IMG/VR virus record: IMGVR_UViG_3300006924_000033 | Span: 1 to 49,553 of that record | Length of the DNA: 49,553 nucleotides | Reading direction: 5' to 3' (one strand) | Origin: a virus | In this document: positions 22,595 through 32,400 of the stretch, piece by piece | Numbering within the stretch: the stretch's first letter is position 1 | Layout: the number at the start of each line of letters is the position of its first letter | Made by a program: the position numbers and the translations under genes | Notes under the pieces: generated by a model | Databases searched by the model: none | Seen by the model: the letters and a program-made list of their open reading frames with translations, nothing else | Told to the model about the DNA's origin: nothing

Positions 22595-23146
22595 ATGTCA
22601 AAATATACATCTGAAGATATAAACAACACTATTAAAGCAATCAACCAAGATCGTACACTTCTTGATATGCTATTAGAACTAGATGGTCTGTTTGAGCACC
22701 TAGGTATTTATGCATTTAAGAACTGGAAGAAGGGCAAGATAGTCGAAGTAGGACGTCCTAGTAAATACTGGATTGACCTAACATTGATGTATGATAAAAA
22801 CGATATGCCAGACCCAGAAGGAGCATTACGTTTAACTAACAAAGATTGCAAAGTTAAATTTAATGAAGATGTATTTGAATATCCTAAAAAGATAATGGGT
22901 CCAGATGATATAGAAGTCGAAATCAAACGTAATAGAGTGTACAGAAAAACTAAAACAGAATCAGATCCTGTATGGTTAGTCGAATTAAGAATACCAAGAA
23001 AGTATTTAGAACATTATGATGAAGCAGAAACTAAAATAAATGACGATGTTATATCTACACAGGATGCAGACGAAGGTGCAATGTTACAACAAGGAGTTGA
23101 TCCATCAGCACCTGCACCAGCAGATCCACTAGGAGGCGGCATATAA
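22595..23146 (+). CDS. Hypothetical protein, possibly structural
   Basis: A 183-residue protein with a helical start (EDINNTIKAINQDRTLLDMLLELDGLFEHLG), a beta-rich middle, and a Pro/Ala/Gly-rich tail (PSAPAPADPLGGGI). The family is not recognised. The ATG at 22595 is preferred because it equals the predicted transcription start; earlier in-frame codons would lie upstream of the transcript. It overlaps the next gene by one base and probably opens a late operon reaching the ACP-like and spanin genes. Confidence 0.65.
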   Translation: MSKYTSEDINNTIKAINQDRTLLDMLLELDGLFEHLGIYAFKNWKKGKIVEVGRPSKYWIDLTLMYDKNDMPDPEGALRLTNKDCKVKFNEDVFEYPKKIMGPDDIEVEIKRNRVYRKTKTESDPVWLVELRIPRKYLEHYDEAETKINDDVISTQDADEGAMLQQGVDPSAPAPADPLGGGI

Positions 23147-23901
23147 TGAAGCACGAAGATTTAGTAGACTTAGTTATACCTAAAGTAAGCCTAGACGAAT
23201 TTGCACCTAAAACAGGTGACAACAAAGACGTTATTGTTATAGGCTTTTATGTAGATGATCTTGATCCTGCTAAAGACTTATCAAACTTTATTGAGGCCGG
23301 AGCATACGAAACATTAGATTGTGAGGCATCACCTGCCTCAAATGAAGACGGACACTACATGGTGTTTGTTGAAGTAGACAGAGACGATAAAGTCTTTGAG
23401 AAATTAGATAAAATTTTACATGATGTAGAGAACTTGTCTGGTAAATTAGCATGGACTGTAAAGCCTTACTATGCAGAACAAGATTTCAAACTACACGAAG
23501 ATACATGGAAAGATTTTGTAATAGTGGACCCAGATATGTATGTAGATAAAAAAACATTCCAACAAAACAAAGTACAAGCAGAAGAATCTGCTTACAAAGA
23601 AAACTTAGGTAACTTTTTAATTGACAGTTTAATGTCAAACGTAAGTTTAGATAAAGACACAGAAAGAGATACAATACAATTTCAAAGAGGTAAAAGAGTA
23701 TTTGAATTTGAATTAGTCAACTTTGGTCAAAAAGATATACTAGAAGACATTTCATCAGAACCTATTAGAAGTATGTTAAGCGATGACTTGGCATTTGCTG
23801 ATGCAATTGGCAAAACATACGCAATTAATAACTTTAGCGATGGTAGGTTTACAATTTCTAGAGAAGGCAGTGACGATGTTATGTTATTGAGAAAAATATG
23901 A
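23146..23901 (+). CDS. Hypothetical acidic protein
   Basis: A 251-residue protein, very acidic, with alternating strands and helices (DVIVIGFYVDDLDPAKDLSNFIEAG, VFVEVDRDDKVFEKLDKIL). The first half has an ACT- or ferredoxin-like pattern of strand-helix-strand, and the second half includes a QRGKRVFEFELVNFG strand pair. No family is recognised. It is coupled to its neighbours by one-base and four-base overlaps. Structural or morphogenesis roles are possible, given the late promoter upstream. Confidence 0.6.
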   Translation: MKHEDLVDLVIPKVSLDEFAPKTGDNKDVIVIGFYVDDLDPAKDLSNFIEAGAYETLDCEASPASNEDGHYMVFVEVDRDDKVFEKLDKILHDVENLSGKLAWTVKPYYAEQDFKLHEDTWKDFVIVDPDMYVDKKTFQQNKVQAEESAYKENLGNFLIDSLMSNVSLDKDTERDTIQFQRGKRVFEFELVNFGQKDILEDISSEPIRSMLSDDLAFADAIGKTYAINNFSDGRFTISREGSDDVMLLRKI

Positions 23902-24128
23902 GAGTAGAAATTTTAGAAGTCCTAGAAGGACATTTTGGCAAAGATAAAGATATTACTGTAGACAGTCATATAATGGACGACTTAGGCGGTGATGAATTTG
24001 ACATAGTTGATGTATTTGTTCAGATAGAATCCAAACTAGGTATATCCATACCAGAAGAAGAAACATTTGATATAATGACTGTGTCTGCACTATGTGAAGT
24101 AGTAGAGAGACATGTTGGGTCAAATTAA
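23898..24128 (+). CDS. Acyl-carrier-protein-like, carrier Ser replaced
   Basis: A 76-residue protein aligned over its full length with ACP: ITVDSHIMDDLGG, then a helix II start, then LGISIPEEETFDIMTVSALCEVVE. In real ACPs the second helix begins D-S-L, with Ser carrying phosphopantetheine. Here it reads D32-E33-F34-D35 (codons GAT GAA TTT GAC), so Ser is replaced by Glu. It cannot be loaded in the usual way. It could bind ACP partners as a decoy or use the fold for other contacts, which is inference. It overlaps both neighbours by 4 and 17 bases. Confidence 0.82.
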   Translation: MRVEILEVLEGHFGKDKDITVDSHIMDDLGGDEFDIVDVFVQIESKLGISIPEEETFDIMTVSALCEVVERHVGSN

Positions 24129-24597
24129 ACTAGTTTTCTTTTTTCTAATGTTGTCCGGAGCCGCAGGAGGCTTATGGTATGTACAACATCTAAAAGCAGA
24201 AAACGAAATCCTTACACTAAACAATGAAAAACTTAATAATGCTGTTGAGCAACAACAAGCAGTTATTGAGCAACAGTTACGTGATATAGAAACTAAGACC
24301 GCACTCAATAACCAGTTAAATGAAAACAATGCTAAACTTACAGCAGATTTAAATCTTGCAAATGAAAAGTTTAACAAAGTAAATGCATCAGGCGAAAGAA
24401 GAGATGTTGGTGCATTAGCAGTAGCAAAGCCTAAAAGTATACAAAGAATAGAAGGCAAAAGAGAAAAACAAAGAGCAAGGTGTTTTGAAATAGCACAAGG
24501 CTCACCACTAACAGAGGAGGAGTTAAATGCAACTAAGAAATCGCAGATTAATGCAGAATGCACTAATATTGCCAATCCTAATTACGTTCCTTATTAG
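24112..24597 (+). CDS. i-spanin-like inner-membrane lysis protein
   Basis: A 161-residue protein with one N-terminal membrane helix (residues about 5-24) and a long predicted periplasmic coiled coil (about 28-110), ending in a basic, Cys-containing region (KREKQRARCFEIAQG). This is the layout of Rz-type inner-membrane spanins, which pair with an outer-membrane lipoprotein to fuse the two membranes during lysis. The next gene, starting inside this one, is a lipoprotein. The lysozyme gene lies about 4 kb away. I infer this from topology, without sequence identity. Confidence 0.65.
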   Translation: MLGQIKLVFFFLMLSGAAGGLWYVQHLKAENEILTLNNEKLNNAVEQQQAVIEQQLRDIETKTALNNQLNENNAKLTADLNLANEKFNKVNASGERRDVGALAVAKPKSIQRIEGKREKQRARCFEIAQGSPLTEEELNATKKSQINAECTNIANPNYVPY

Positions 24598-24973
24598 TGG
24601 TTGTGCATCTACAAAGTCTTTAGAAATCTTTACTAAAGAAGTAGAACGTATGCCCTTAGACTTAGATATGCCTCCAGTTGTAGCATTGGAGCAAATTAAT
24701 TGGAAGATTATAAACGAAGGCAACCAAGAAGAAGTATTTGCTGAACTTAAAAAAGCAAACATAGATGCTGTATTATTTGGTCTTACTGACGAAGATTACG
24801 AACTATTACAAAAAAACAATGTGCAAATGAGAAATCAAATCATAAAGTACAGAGCAATCATAGAAGCATATAAACAATACTATGAGCCAGAAGAACAGCA
24901 AGGCAAAGAAGACAGTAGCAGTATTATTAAGTCTAGTGACTTTGAGCCAAAAAAACTCACAAAAGACGATTAA
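24527..24973 (+). CDS. Lipoprotein, o-spanin candidate
   Basis: A 148-residue protein with a signal sequence and the lipobox LISGC, Cys at 26. The mature part is acidic and helical, with a disordered charged tail. It begins inside the preceding gene (71-base overlap, different frame), with a strong ribosome site (GAGGAGG) about eight bases before its ATG. An embedded lipoprotein gene behind a single-pass coiled-coil gene is the classic overlapping spanin arrangement. It is longer than most o-spanins and lacks their Pro-rich body, so the assignment is tentative. Confidence 0.65.
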   Translation: MQLRNRRLMQNALILPILITFLISGCASTKSLEIFTKEVERMPLDLDMPPVVALEQINWKIINEGNQEEVFAELKKANIDAVLFGLTDEDYELLQKNNVQMRNQIIKYRAIIEAYKQYYEPEEQQGKEDSSSIIKSSDFEPKKLTKDD

Positions 24974-24976
24974 CAC

Positions 24977-25005
24977 TTGACATTTCTGTCAAAGAACATT
25001 ATAAT
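24977..25005 (+). promoter_or_regulatory. Sigma70-type early promoter before the DnaJ-like gene
   Basis: TTGACA (24977-24982), 17-base spacing, TATAAT (25000-25005). Predicted start is about 25012, two bases before the ATG at 25014, so the transcript would be nearly leaderless. Confidence 0.8.
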
Positions 25006-25013
25006 AAGTTAAT

Positions 25014-25823
25014 ATGGATCACTACCAAACATTGGGGGTTAGCCGCGATGCTGATGCCTCCGCTATCAAAAAAGCATATCGCAAATTAGCGAGTAAGCAT
25101 CATCCTGACAAAGGCGGTAACCCTGAAGAATTCAAAAGAGTGCAAGAAGCATACGACACACTAAGTGATCCACAAAAACGTAGTCAGTATGACAATCCTA
25201 ATCCTTTTGAAGGCTTTGGTGGTGGTGATCCTTTTAGTGGCGCCAATCCGTTTGGAGATATATTTAGAGATATATTTGGACAAAGAGGTCAACGTCGTAG
25301 AGAACAAAACTTTGATGCTCAAACAGATATACTATTATCATTGGAAGATGTGTTTTTTGGTGTAACAAAAAGAATAGATGTTGGTACAGGTGTTATAGAT
25401 CTCAATATACCAAAAGGCACAGAAGAAGGTACTCGTTTCACTTTACATGGCAAAGGCCCACAGCAAGATCCTAACTTACCGCCAGGTAATTTATTTGTAA
25501 GAGTCAGATATCAGCCACATAGAGAATTTGCTAAAAATGGTAACGACCTTATTGGTATTGTAGAAATTGATTATCTAGAAGCCATTGTTGGTACCACTAT
25601 TGAAGTTAGGCATGTTAATGGCAGGATGTTATCAGTAAACATTCCGGCACTAACACAACCTAACTCTAGACTTAAATTAAGAGGAGAGGGTTTTACAAAT
25701 CCACGTAGCAGTATAGTAGGAGACTTCCTTTTACAAGTGTCTGTTACTGCACCCGAATCCATAGATCATGATCATGTTAACCTTATACGAAGAATTAATC
25801 AAGAACGTAGGAGAAATAATTAA
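25014..25823 (+). CDS. DnaJ/CbpA-like co-chaperone
   Basis: A 269-residue J protein. The J domain fills residues 1-65, with the HPD motif at 30-32 (KHHPDKGG). A Gly/Phe-rich linker with repeated PF-G-G follows to about 100, then the C-terminal substrate domains ([29 protein letters not shown]). There is no CxxCxGxG zinc centre, so it is the type II or CbpA kind. It would stimulate host DnaK. Only two bases separate the predicted start of transcription from its ATG. The clpA gene begins eight bases after its stop. Confidence 0.92.
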   Translation: MDHYQTLGVSRDADASAIKKAYRKLASKHHPDKGGNPEEFKRVQEAYDTLSDPQKRSQYDNPNPFEGFGGGDPFSGANPFGDIFRDIFGQRGQRRREQNFDAQTDILLSLEDVFFGVTKRIDVGTGVIDLNIPKGTEEGTRFTLHGKGPQQDPNLPPGNLFVRVRYQPHREFAKNGNDLIGIVEIDYLEAIVGTTIEVRHVNGRMLSVNIPALTQPNSRLKLRGEGFTNPRSSIVGDFLLQVSVTAPESIDHDHVNLIRRINQERRRNN

Positions 25824-25826
25824 ATA
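25819..25826 (+). promoter_or_regulatory. Late promoter ATTAAATA (leaderless geometry)
   Basis: ATTAAATACT differs from the consensus at two bases but keeps the TAAATACT core. Predicted +1 is 25832, the A of the clpA ATG. It overlaps the end of the DnaJ-like gene. Confidence 0.55.
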
Positions 25827-25831
25827 CTATT

Positions 25832-28009
25832 ATGAATGTTGAAGGAATTATAGAAAAAGCATACGAAATATCTAATCAATTTAGTCATGAGTATATGACT
25901 CTAGAGCATGTTGCTCTGGCTCTTATTAAAGATAAAGAGATTAAAAAAGTATTAGGTGAATGTAATGTTGAAATTAAACAATTAGAAGCAGACATTGTGA
26001 CTTATCTTAATGACGATGAGTACAACAATCTTAAATCAGAAGGCGGTAGCACAGGCAAGCCTAAGAAAACTGTAGCAGTTGAACGTGTCTTTCAAAGAGC
26101 ATTTGCACAAAGTATCTTTAATGGTAGAGATAAAATATCTGCAATTGATTTGCTAGTTAGTATTACAAATGAAGAAAATTCACATAGTGCATATTTTTTA
26201 GCAGTTAATGGTTGCCATAGAGAAAATTTAATTGAAATATTAGGCGATGTCGTTGAAGGCGAACTAGTAGAAGAAACACAAGACTACATTAAAAACTTAA
26301 ACGAAGAAGCAATGAACGGAAGTATTGATCCTCTCATTGGTAGAAGCGAAGAAGTAAATGATGTTGTTGAAATACTTGCTAGACGTAAAAAGAATAACGT
26401 ATGCTTAGTTGGTGAACCCGGAGTAGGTAAAACTGCTATTGCAGAAGGTATGGCATGGAAAATTATCAACAAGCAAGTTCCTAAAACACTAGAAGATAAA
26501 ACTGTTTATCAAATAGATGTTGGTACAATGTTAGCAGGTACAAAGTTTAGAGGTGACTTTGAAGAAAGACTAAAAACAGTTTTAGAACAGATAGAAAAGA
26601 ACGAAAATGCTATTCTGTTTATTGACGAGATACATATGATTATGGGTGCCGGTAGTGCTGGTAGCAGTCAAGTAGATGCGGCAAACATGTTAAAGCCATT
26701 GTTAGGCAAAGGTAAACTATTGTGTATTGGTGCAACAACACCAGATGAATTTGCAAGTACATTTGAAAAAGACAGAGCATTAATGCGTAGGTTTGCAAGA
26801 CTAGACGTAGAAGAAACAACACTTAAAGATACTATTAAAATATGCCAAGGCTTACAGCCATACTACGAAGAGTTTCACAAAGTCAAGTATGAAGAAGGTG
26901 CTATAGAAAAAGCATGTGAATTGGCAGACAGATATATTAAGAATAAGTACTTTCCAGACAAAGCATTAGACATTGTAGATGCCGCAGGTGCAGTCACTAA
27001 AGTATTAGAAAAGAAAGTTGTAAATCTTGACTCAGTAGTAGCACAGGTATCAAAGATTGCTAAAATTAAACAAGAAGTAGTAGATGTTAAAGACACAAAA
27101 GGCTTCAGCAAGTTAGATAAAAAGATTAAAAAGAAAGTGTTTGGACAAGACGAAGCAGTCGATAAACTAGTAGAAAGTATACTTGTTAGTAAAGCAGGCC
27201 TAAGAGAACCAAACAAACCAATTGGTAGTTTCCTATTTGTAGGACCGACTGGTGTAGGTAAAACAGAAACAGCAAGAGCATTAGCAGACGAATTAGATAT
27301 TAAACTTGTTAAGTTTGACATGTCAGAGTATATGGAAAGACATAGTGTAAGTAAACTAATTGGTGCTCCTCCAGGTTATGTAGGACACGCAGAAGGTGAA
27401 CTAGGACAAGGCATGTTGCTTTCTGAAATTGATAAGAATCCTAATTGTGTATTGCTACTAGATGAAGTAGAAAAAGCCGCACCAGAAGTATTACAAGTGT
27501 TACTACAAGTAATGGACGATGGTAGACTTACAGGTGCAACAGGCAAGCAAGTAGACTTCAGTAATGTTACACTTATAATGACAAGTAACTTAGGTGCCGC
27601 CAAGGCAGAAACAAGCAAGATTGGATTTGGTGAAACATCACATACAGACACAGATATAAAAGCAGTCAAAAGTTTCTTCACACCAGAGTTTAGAAACAGG
27701 ATAGACTCTTATGTTAAGTTTAACAAACTAGGAATGAAAGAAGTTAATCTTATTATTGATAAAATTGTTAGAGAAACAAACGAATTACTTGCTAGTAATG
27801 ACAGTAAAGTTAGTATTGAACTTACCAAAGCGGCTAAGAAATATATTGCAGATAACGGATTTGAACCTAGCATGGGTGCAAGGCCTTTAAAAAGATTGTT
27901 CGAAGATGTTGTCAAGAAGCCAATTAGTAAAAAAATATTGTTTGATAAAATAGAGGAAGGCGTAGTACTTGTAGATTATATTGAGCAGTTTGAATTCACT
28001 GTCAAATGA
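25832..28009 (+). CDS. clpA: ClpA-like AAA+ unfoldase
   Basis: A 725-residue protein (E. coli ClpA 758) with all parts. The N domain is residues 1-140. The first AAA+ module has Walker A GEPGVGKT at 194-201 and Walker B LFIDEIHM near 262. The second has GPTGVGKT at 471-478 and LLLDEVEKA near 542. A ClpP-docking tripeptide, IGF, lies at 597-599, the place of IGL in ClpA. No ClpB middle coiled coil is present. It would thread proteins into ClpP; the phage clpP is at 11091. It starts at the +1 of a late-type promoter and overlaps the next gene by four bases. Confidence 0.93.
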   Translation: MNVEGIIEKAYEISNQFSHEYMTLEHVALALIKDKEIKKVLGECNVEIKQLEADIVTYLNDDEYNNLKSEGGSTGKPKKTVAVERVFQRAFAQSIFNGRDKISAIDLLVSITNEENSHSAYFLAVNGCHRENLIEILGDVVEGELVEETQDYIKNLNEEAMNGSIDPLIGRSEEVNDVVEILARRKKNNVCLVGEPGVGKTAIAEGMAWKIINKQVPKTLEDKTVYQIDVGTMLAGTKFRGDFEERLKTVLEQIEKNENAILFIDEIHMIMGAGSAGSSQVDAANMLKPLLGKGKLLCIGATTPDEFASTFEKDRALMRRFARLDVEETTLKDTIKICQGLQPYYEEFHKVKYEEGAIEKACELADRYIKNKYFPDKALDIVDAAGAVTKVLEKKVVNLDSVVAQVSKIAKIKQEVVDVKDTKGFSKLDKKIKKKVFGQDEAVDKLVESILVSKAGLREPNKPIGSFLFVGPTGVGKTETARALADELDIKLVKFDMSEYMERHSVSKLIGAPPGYVGHAEGELGQGMLLSEIDKNPNCVLLLDEVEKAAPEVLQVLLQVMDDGRLTGATGKQVDFSNVTLIMTSNLGAAKAETSKIGFGETSHTDTDIKAVKSFFTPEFRNRIDSYVKFNKLGMKEVNLIIDKIVRETNELLASNDSKVSIELTKAAKKYIADNGFEPSMGARPLKRLFEDVVKKPISKKILFDKIEEGVVLVDYIEQFEFTVK

Positions 28010-28554
28010 ATTTAGGCAATACTGTTTCCGGTATAGATATCCGGCCATCATTTAAATTATGGTGGAATAAGTATCATATCAAAGCAGAAGTAAAAGGCAA
28101 TTGGCTTATACACGATCCTATGGTATTAGAAGAAATATACAAATTTCAAAATCAGTACTGCTGGGACACAATGAAATTTGCATGGCACAAAAATTATTCA
28201 GTGTATTTTTCAGATAGCAAAGTTGCTAAAAAATTTATTAGAAAATTTAAAGATAGTATAATTAGTGTACAAGGTATACGTTCGCAAGAAGAATATGATG
28301 TTATTACATCAAATAATCAAATACTTAGAAGACAACTGTTTTTTAATAAATATAGATATGTAGCATACAAGTATTGGCCAAATATTGATTGGGTTAAAAA
28401 AGTTAGCAAACTTAGTATGGATGCAAAAGTAACACACACTGGTGATGGTTGGAAATCAACAGTTTACATGACCAATAAAAAAGATGTTGCTAAATTACAA
28501 TTAACAGTAGGTAATAGCGAAATATATAAAGTTGTTACCACAGAGGAATTATAA
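28006..28554 (+). CDS. Hypothetical protein after clpA
   Basis: A 182-residue basic protein, rich in Lys, Tyr and Trp, with no recognised family. The middle (NYSVYFSDSKVAKKFIRKFKDSIISVQGIRSQEEYD) and the C-terminus (TVYMTNKKDVAKLQLTVGN) look like alpha/beta folds. It overlaps clpA by four bases and abuts the lysozyme gene, so it belongs to the same transcript. A substrate adaptor for the Clp protease is one idea from position alone; nothing in the sequence shows that. Confidence 0.6.
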   Translation: MNLGNTVSGIDIRPSFKLWWNKYHIKAEVKGNWLIHDPMVLEEIYKFQNQYCWDTMKFAWHKNYSVYFSDSKVAKKFIRKFKDSIISVQGIRSQEEYDVITSNNQILRRQLFFNKYRYVAYKYWPNIDWVKKVSKLSMDAKVTHTGDGWKSTVYMTNKKDVAKLQLTVGNSEIYKVVTTEEL

Positions 28555-29028
28555 ATGGGATTATTTGGAAGAGACACAAAATTAGATAGAGAAGCAGTTT
28601 TTGAGCAACTTAAAATAGATGAAGGAGTAGTCAATGAGATCTACCTCGACCACTTGGGATACCCGACTTTTGGAGTGGGGCATTTGGTCCTCGACACCGA
28701 TCCAGAGCATGGAGCAGAAGTTGGAACACCAGTATCAGAAGAACGTGTTAAAGAATGTTTTGAAAGAGACCTTGACACAGCAATATCTGAGTGTGAGTTA
28801 TTATACGAAGAAGGGGTGTTTGGAGACTTACCAGACGAGGTCCAGCAAATCTTGGTTAATATGATGTTTAACATGGGTCGTACAAGACTTAGTAAGTTTA
28901 AGAAAATGCATGCCGCAATTCTAAAAGAAGATTGGAAAGAAGCCGCAAAGGAAGGTAGAGATTCAAGATGGCACAAACAAGTAACTAACCGTGCTGAAAG
29001 ACTGATGACTCGACTCGAACAAGTTTAA
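28555..29028 (+). CDS. T4-type lysozyme (endolysin)
   Basis: A 157-residue lysozyme (T4 164). The catalytic residues are all visible: Glu23 in IDEGVV, Asp32 in YLDHLGYP and Thr38 in TFGVGH. Further family residues are LVNMMFNMGRTRLSKF and SRWHKQVTNRAERL. It cuts the MurNAc-GlcNAc bond of peptidoglycan. There is no signal peptide, so it needs a holin to reach the wall. A ribosome site (GAGGAA) lies at the end of the previous gene, and the start follows that stop immediately. Confidence 0.93.
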   Translation: MGLFGRDTKLDREAVFEQLKIDEGVVNEIYLDHLGYPTFGVGHLVLDTDPEHGAEVGTPVSEERVKECFERDLDTAISECELLYEEGVFGDLPDEVQQILVNMMFNMGRTRLSKFKKMHAAILKEDWKEAAKEGRDSRWHKQVTNRAERLMTRLEQV

Positions 29029-29054
29029 CAACATTCTCATAAGTGCCTTATTGA

Positions 29055-29062
29055 GATAAATA
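29055..29062 (+). promoter_or_regulatory. Late promoter GATAAATA
   Basis: GATAAATACA with predicted +1 near 29068 and GAGG just before ATG 29078. A short hairpin (CTCATAAG with CTTATTGAG, one bulge) overlaps its left end. Confidence 0.75.
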
Positions 29063-29077
29063 CAATTGAGGCTACTT

Positions 29078-29437
29078 ATGAGAAGAACATTAGAAATGCT
29101 AGGAAACTCAAGCGATAACATGAGTTTAACCGGCGACAAAATCAAAGCAGATAGTTATTTCGGTTATACGGACGGAATTCACTCCGTTAGTGTAAAGTTA
29201 AATGCTTTTGTAGGCAAGATTAAACTGCAAGGCACACTATCATTAACCCCTGAATCAGCCGATTGGGGAGATATTAAACTAATTGAAAAAGCATCTGCAA
29301 CTACAGGCACAGAAATTCACACATTTAAGGGTAATTATGTATACCTAAGAGCCGTTCTAGATAGAACAGGAGTCGGCGATGGTAGTACATACGAGTCATC
29401 TTACGGTAGTATCTCACAAATTTTATTAAGCAATTAA
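29078..29437 (+). CDS. Small virion-like beta protein
   Basis: A 119-residue protein of beta-strand character (SVSVKLNAFVGKIKLQGTLSL, then TGTEIHTFKGNYVYLRAVLD). The strand pattern with a GDGSTYESSYGSISQILL end resembles small decoration or fibre-tip proteins of T4-like phages. No family is recognised. ATG 29078 is chosen because the promoter and GAGG ribosome site fit it best; an earlier in-frame TTG at 29066 lies at or before the +1. It precedes the long collagen-like fibre gene. Confidence 0.65.
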   Translation: MRRTLEMLGNSSDNMSLTGDKIKADSYFGYTDGIHSVSVKLNAFVGKIKLQGTLSLTPESADWGDIKLIEKASATTGTEIHTFKGNYVYLRAVLDRTGVGDGSTYESSYGSISQILLSN

Positions 29438-29449
29438 ATCAACTTAGTT

Positions 29450-29457
29450 GATAAATA
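29450..29457 (+). promoter_or_regulatory. Late promoter GATAAATA before the collagen-like fibre
   Basis: GATAAATACA with predicted +1 at 29463, then a 26-base leader ending with AGGAA and ATG 29489. Confidence 0.8.
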
Positions 29458-29488
29458 CATTATAATTGCAAATTAGAATAGGAATACT

Positions 29489-32400
29489 ATGCCAAATGTA
29501 ACAGGAGATAATTTAACTTTTAATATAGACGGGATCACCGATAATCAGATCCTAGTTTACGATTCTGCACAAGGAATTTTTGTAGCACAAGATAGTTTGT
29601 CTTCAGATGCCAATGCCGCCGTTACTGGTGGTGCTAATGTTGGTGCTTCAGGCATTGGACTATTCTCAGCAAAAGACGGTTCACAATTAAACTTTAAAAA
29701 GATACAAGGCTCAGGTGCAACAACTGTAACTGAATCTGCAAACGTTATTACTGTTTCCTCAACAGCATATACACTACCAACACCATTAAGCATTCACAAT
29801 GTGAATGGCAATACAAATATCTTCTCAGGTAGAAACTTTGGTGATAATGCTAATATCACAGCATACGCAGGTATATTAAATAACGCAAACTATCCTACTA
29901 ACAGTCAAAGTGCAGGATTTGATGCTAAAACAAGATTTGTTATTAGTTCAAACGATGCCGCAGATGTAGAACTTAGTTCACAACATAGTTTAATATTAGG
30001 AACAAAAAGCACAGATGGTCATATTGAAGTTAGAAGTGCAAACAGTACTGTATTTTATGTAGGTAGTGCAAGTAGTACAACACCAGCATTAAAAATAAAT
30101 TCTAATAGAAGTACAACATTTGCTAACGCATTTACATTACCAACATCAGATGGTACTAACGGACAAGTACTTGTAACAAATGGTTCAGGTGGTGTTAGTT
30201 GGACAACATTACAAACTGGTGGTTTAACTGCTAGTCAACTAACTGCCAACTTAGCAAATTATATTCCTAAGAGTGCCACAAGTGCACCAGATACAACAAT
30301 GTCATATGACATTGGTAACAGCAATTACAAATATTTAAATATATTTGCAAACAGATTTAGAGGAACAGCAGACTCGGCCATTAGATTAGAAGATGGCTCA
30401 ACTATTATTACAGCGGCAACATTAGCAAACGCAGTCAACAAAACAAATAATTTAAGTGACTTACCAGATGCCGCAACAGCAAGAACAAATTTAGGTGTTT
30501 ACAGCAAAGCAGAAGTTGATGCCAATATTGCATCAGCACAATTACAAAATGCTATAAGCACAGTTACTAGTGTTGGCTCAGCAAATACAATCAGTGCCAC
30601 AAGTGCCACCCACGCAATTAGATTTGAGGGCGGAACAGGTATTGATGTAAATCAATATACAGCCAACAATACTATACAGATTTCAAAAACAGATGCTATC
30701 ACAGGCGTATTTAAAAACGTCGATGTAGATGGCACACTTCTTATTGCAGATAACAATAATGATACATTAAATTTAGTTAGCGGTAGTAATGTAAGTTTTA
30801 CTGCTAATCCAGGAACAGATTCAATTATAATTGATGCTACATTAAATGATAGTAGTATTGACAAGTACACTAAAGCAGAAGTTAATACAGCAATTACCTC
30901 TAATGTATCTGCATTAAGATATTATAAGAGTTTTACAGGCGATTCAGGTTCAACAGATGCTAGTGCCAAAGACGATACATTTAATATTGTTGGTGGTACA
31001 GGTATAACAACATCAGTTACAGGCGATACAGTAACAATTAATAATACCCAACTAAATGATGGTATATTTAAAAATATTAGTGTTGCTGGACAAGACTTAA
31101 TTATTGCAGAAAATAATCAAGATACATTAAATTTTGTAGCAGGTAGCGGTATTTCGATTACTGCTGATGCAAGTACTGATACTATTACAATTAATAACAC
31201 AGGCAGTGGCGGAGGCGGTGGAGCCGGCGAAGCATTTAAAACTGTAAGTGTACAAGGTGGTAATAGTGTAGTAGCAAATGTAGCCGCAGACCAATTAACA
31301 TTTATAGCAGGTGCTAATGCAACAATATCAGCAGATAGCAATGCTCAAACAATTACAATCGATGCTACCGGTTCAGGTTCAGGAGTCAAAGGTGATACTG
31401 GAGCAACTGGCCCAGCAGGTAGTGATGGGGCAAAAGGACAAAAGGGTGAAGTAGGAGAGACTGGCGCAACAGGAGCCACAGGTCCACAAGGAAATGTAGG
31501 TAATACAGGACCTGCAGGAGCCAATGGAGACAAAGGTTCAAAAGGAGATCAAGGTGCCCAGGGAACAACTGGTGCAACTGGAGATAAAGGTGCACAAGGA
31601 GATGTTGGACCAACAGGACCAGCAGGTGCAACTGGACCAGCAGGAAACGATGGAGCAAAAGGCGAAGTTGGCCCACAAGGACCACAAGGAACTGCCGGAG
31701 ATAAAGGAGCCACTGGAGCAACAGGACCTCAAGGAGATGCAGGACCAACAGGACCACAAGGAACTGCTGGAGATAAAGGTGAAGTTGGAGCAACTGGACC
31801 ACAAGGACAAAAAGGTGAAATAGGTGCTGGTACTAACCAAACACTAAGTATGACAGGTAATGTCATTTCAATTAGTGGCGGTAGTAGTAATGTTGATATA
31901 AGTTCAGCATTAGATAGTGTTGATGCCTCAGTTGCCGTTGCAAATGTTTCCCCAAGTGGTGGCTCTGAAGGCGACTTATGGTGGGCAAGTGATGACGGTG
32001 ATCTATACATTTATTATGATAGTTCATGGGTAGCGGCCTCATCAGCAGGAGATAAAGGACAAAAAGGTGATACTGGACAAAAAGGTGAAACTGGAGCCAC
32101 AGGTGCTCAAGGTACAACTGGTGCTCAAGGTGTAGCAGGTCCAACAGGTCCACAAGGATCAAAAGGTGATATAGGTCCACAAGGTTCAACTGGTGCTCAA
32201 GGTGCCACAGGACCTCAAGGTGCTCAAGGACAGAAGGGAGCCACAGGTGCTGATAGTACAGTAGCAGGTCCAACAGGACCAGCAGGAGCAACAGGACCAG
32301 CAGGTCCAACAGGTCCTCAGGGAGATGCTGGTAACGATGGAGCCAAAGGACAAAAAGGAGAATTAGGACCACAAGGTGCAACTGGACCACAGGGTGGACA

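Noticed and set aside
28345-28360. AATAAATA followed by five bases and ATG at 28358
   Set aside because: The geometry fits the leaderless pattern, but the second codon is TAG and the site lies inside a coding gene, so it is coincidence. It shows that the pattern alone is not proof.
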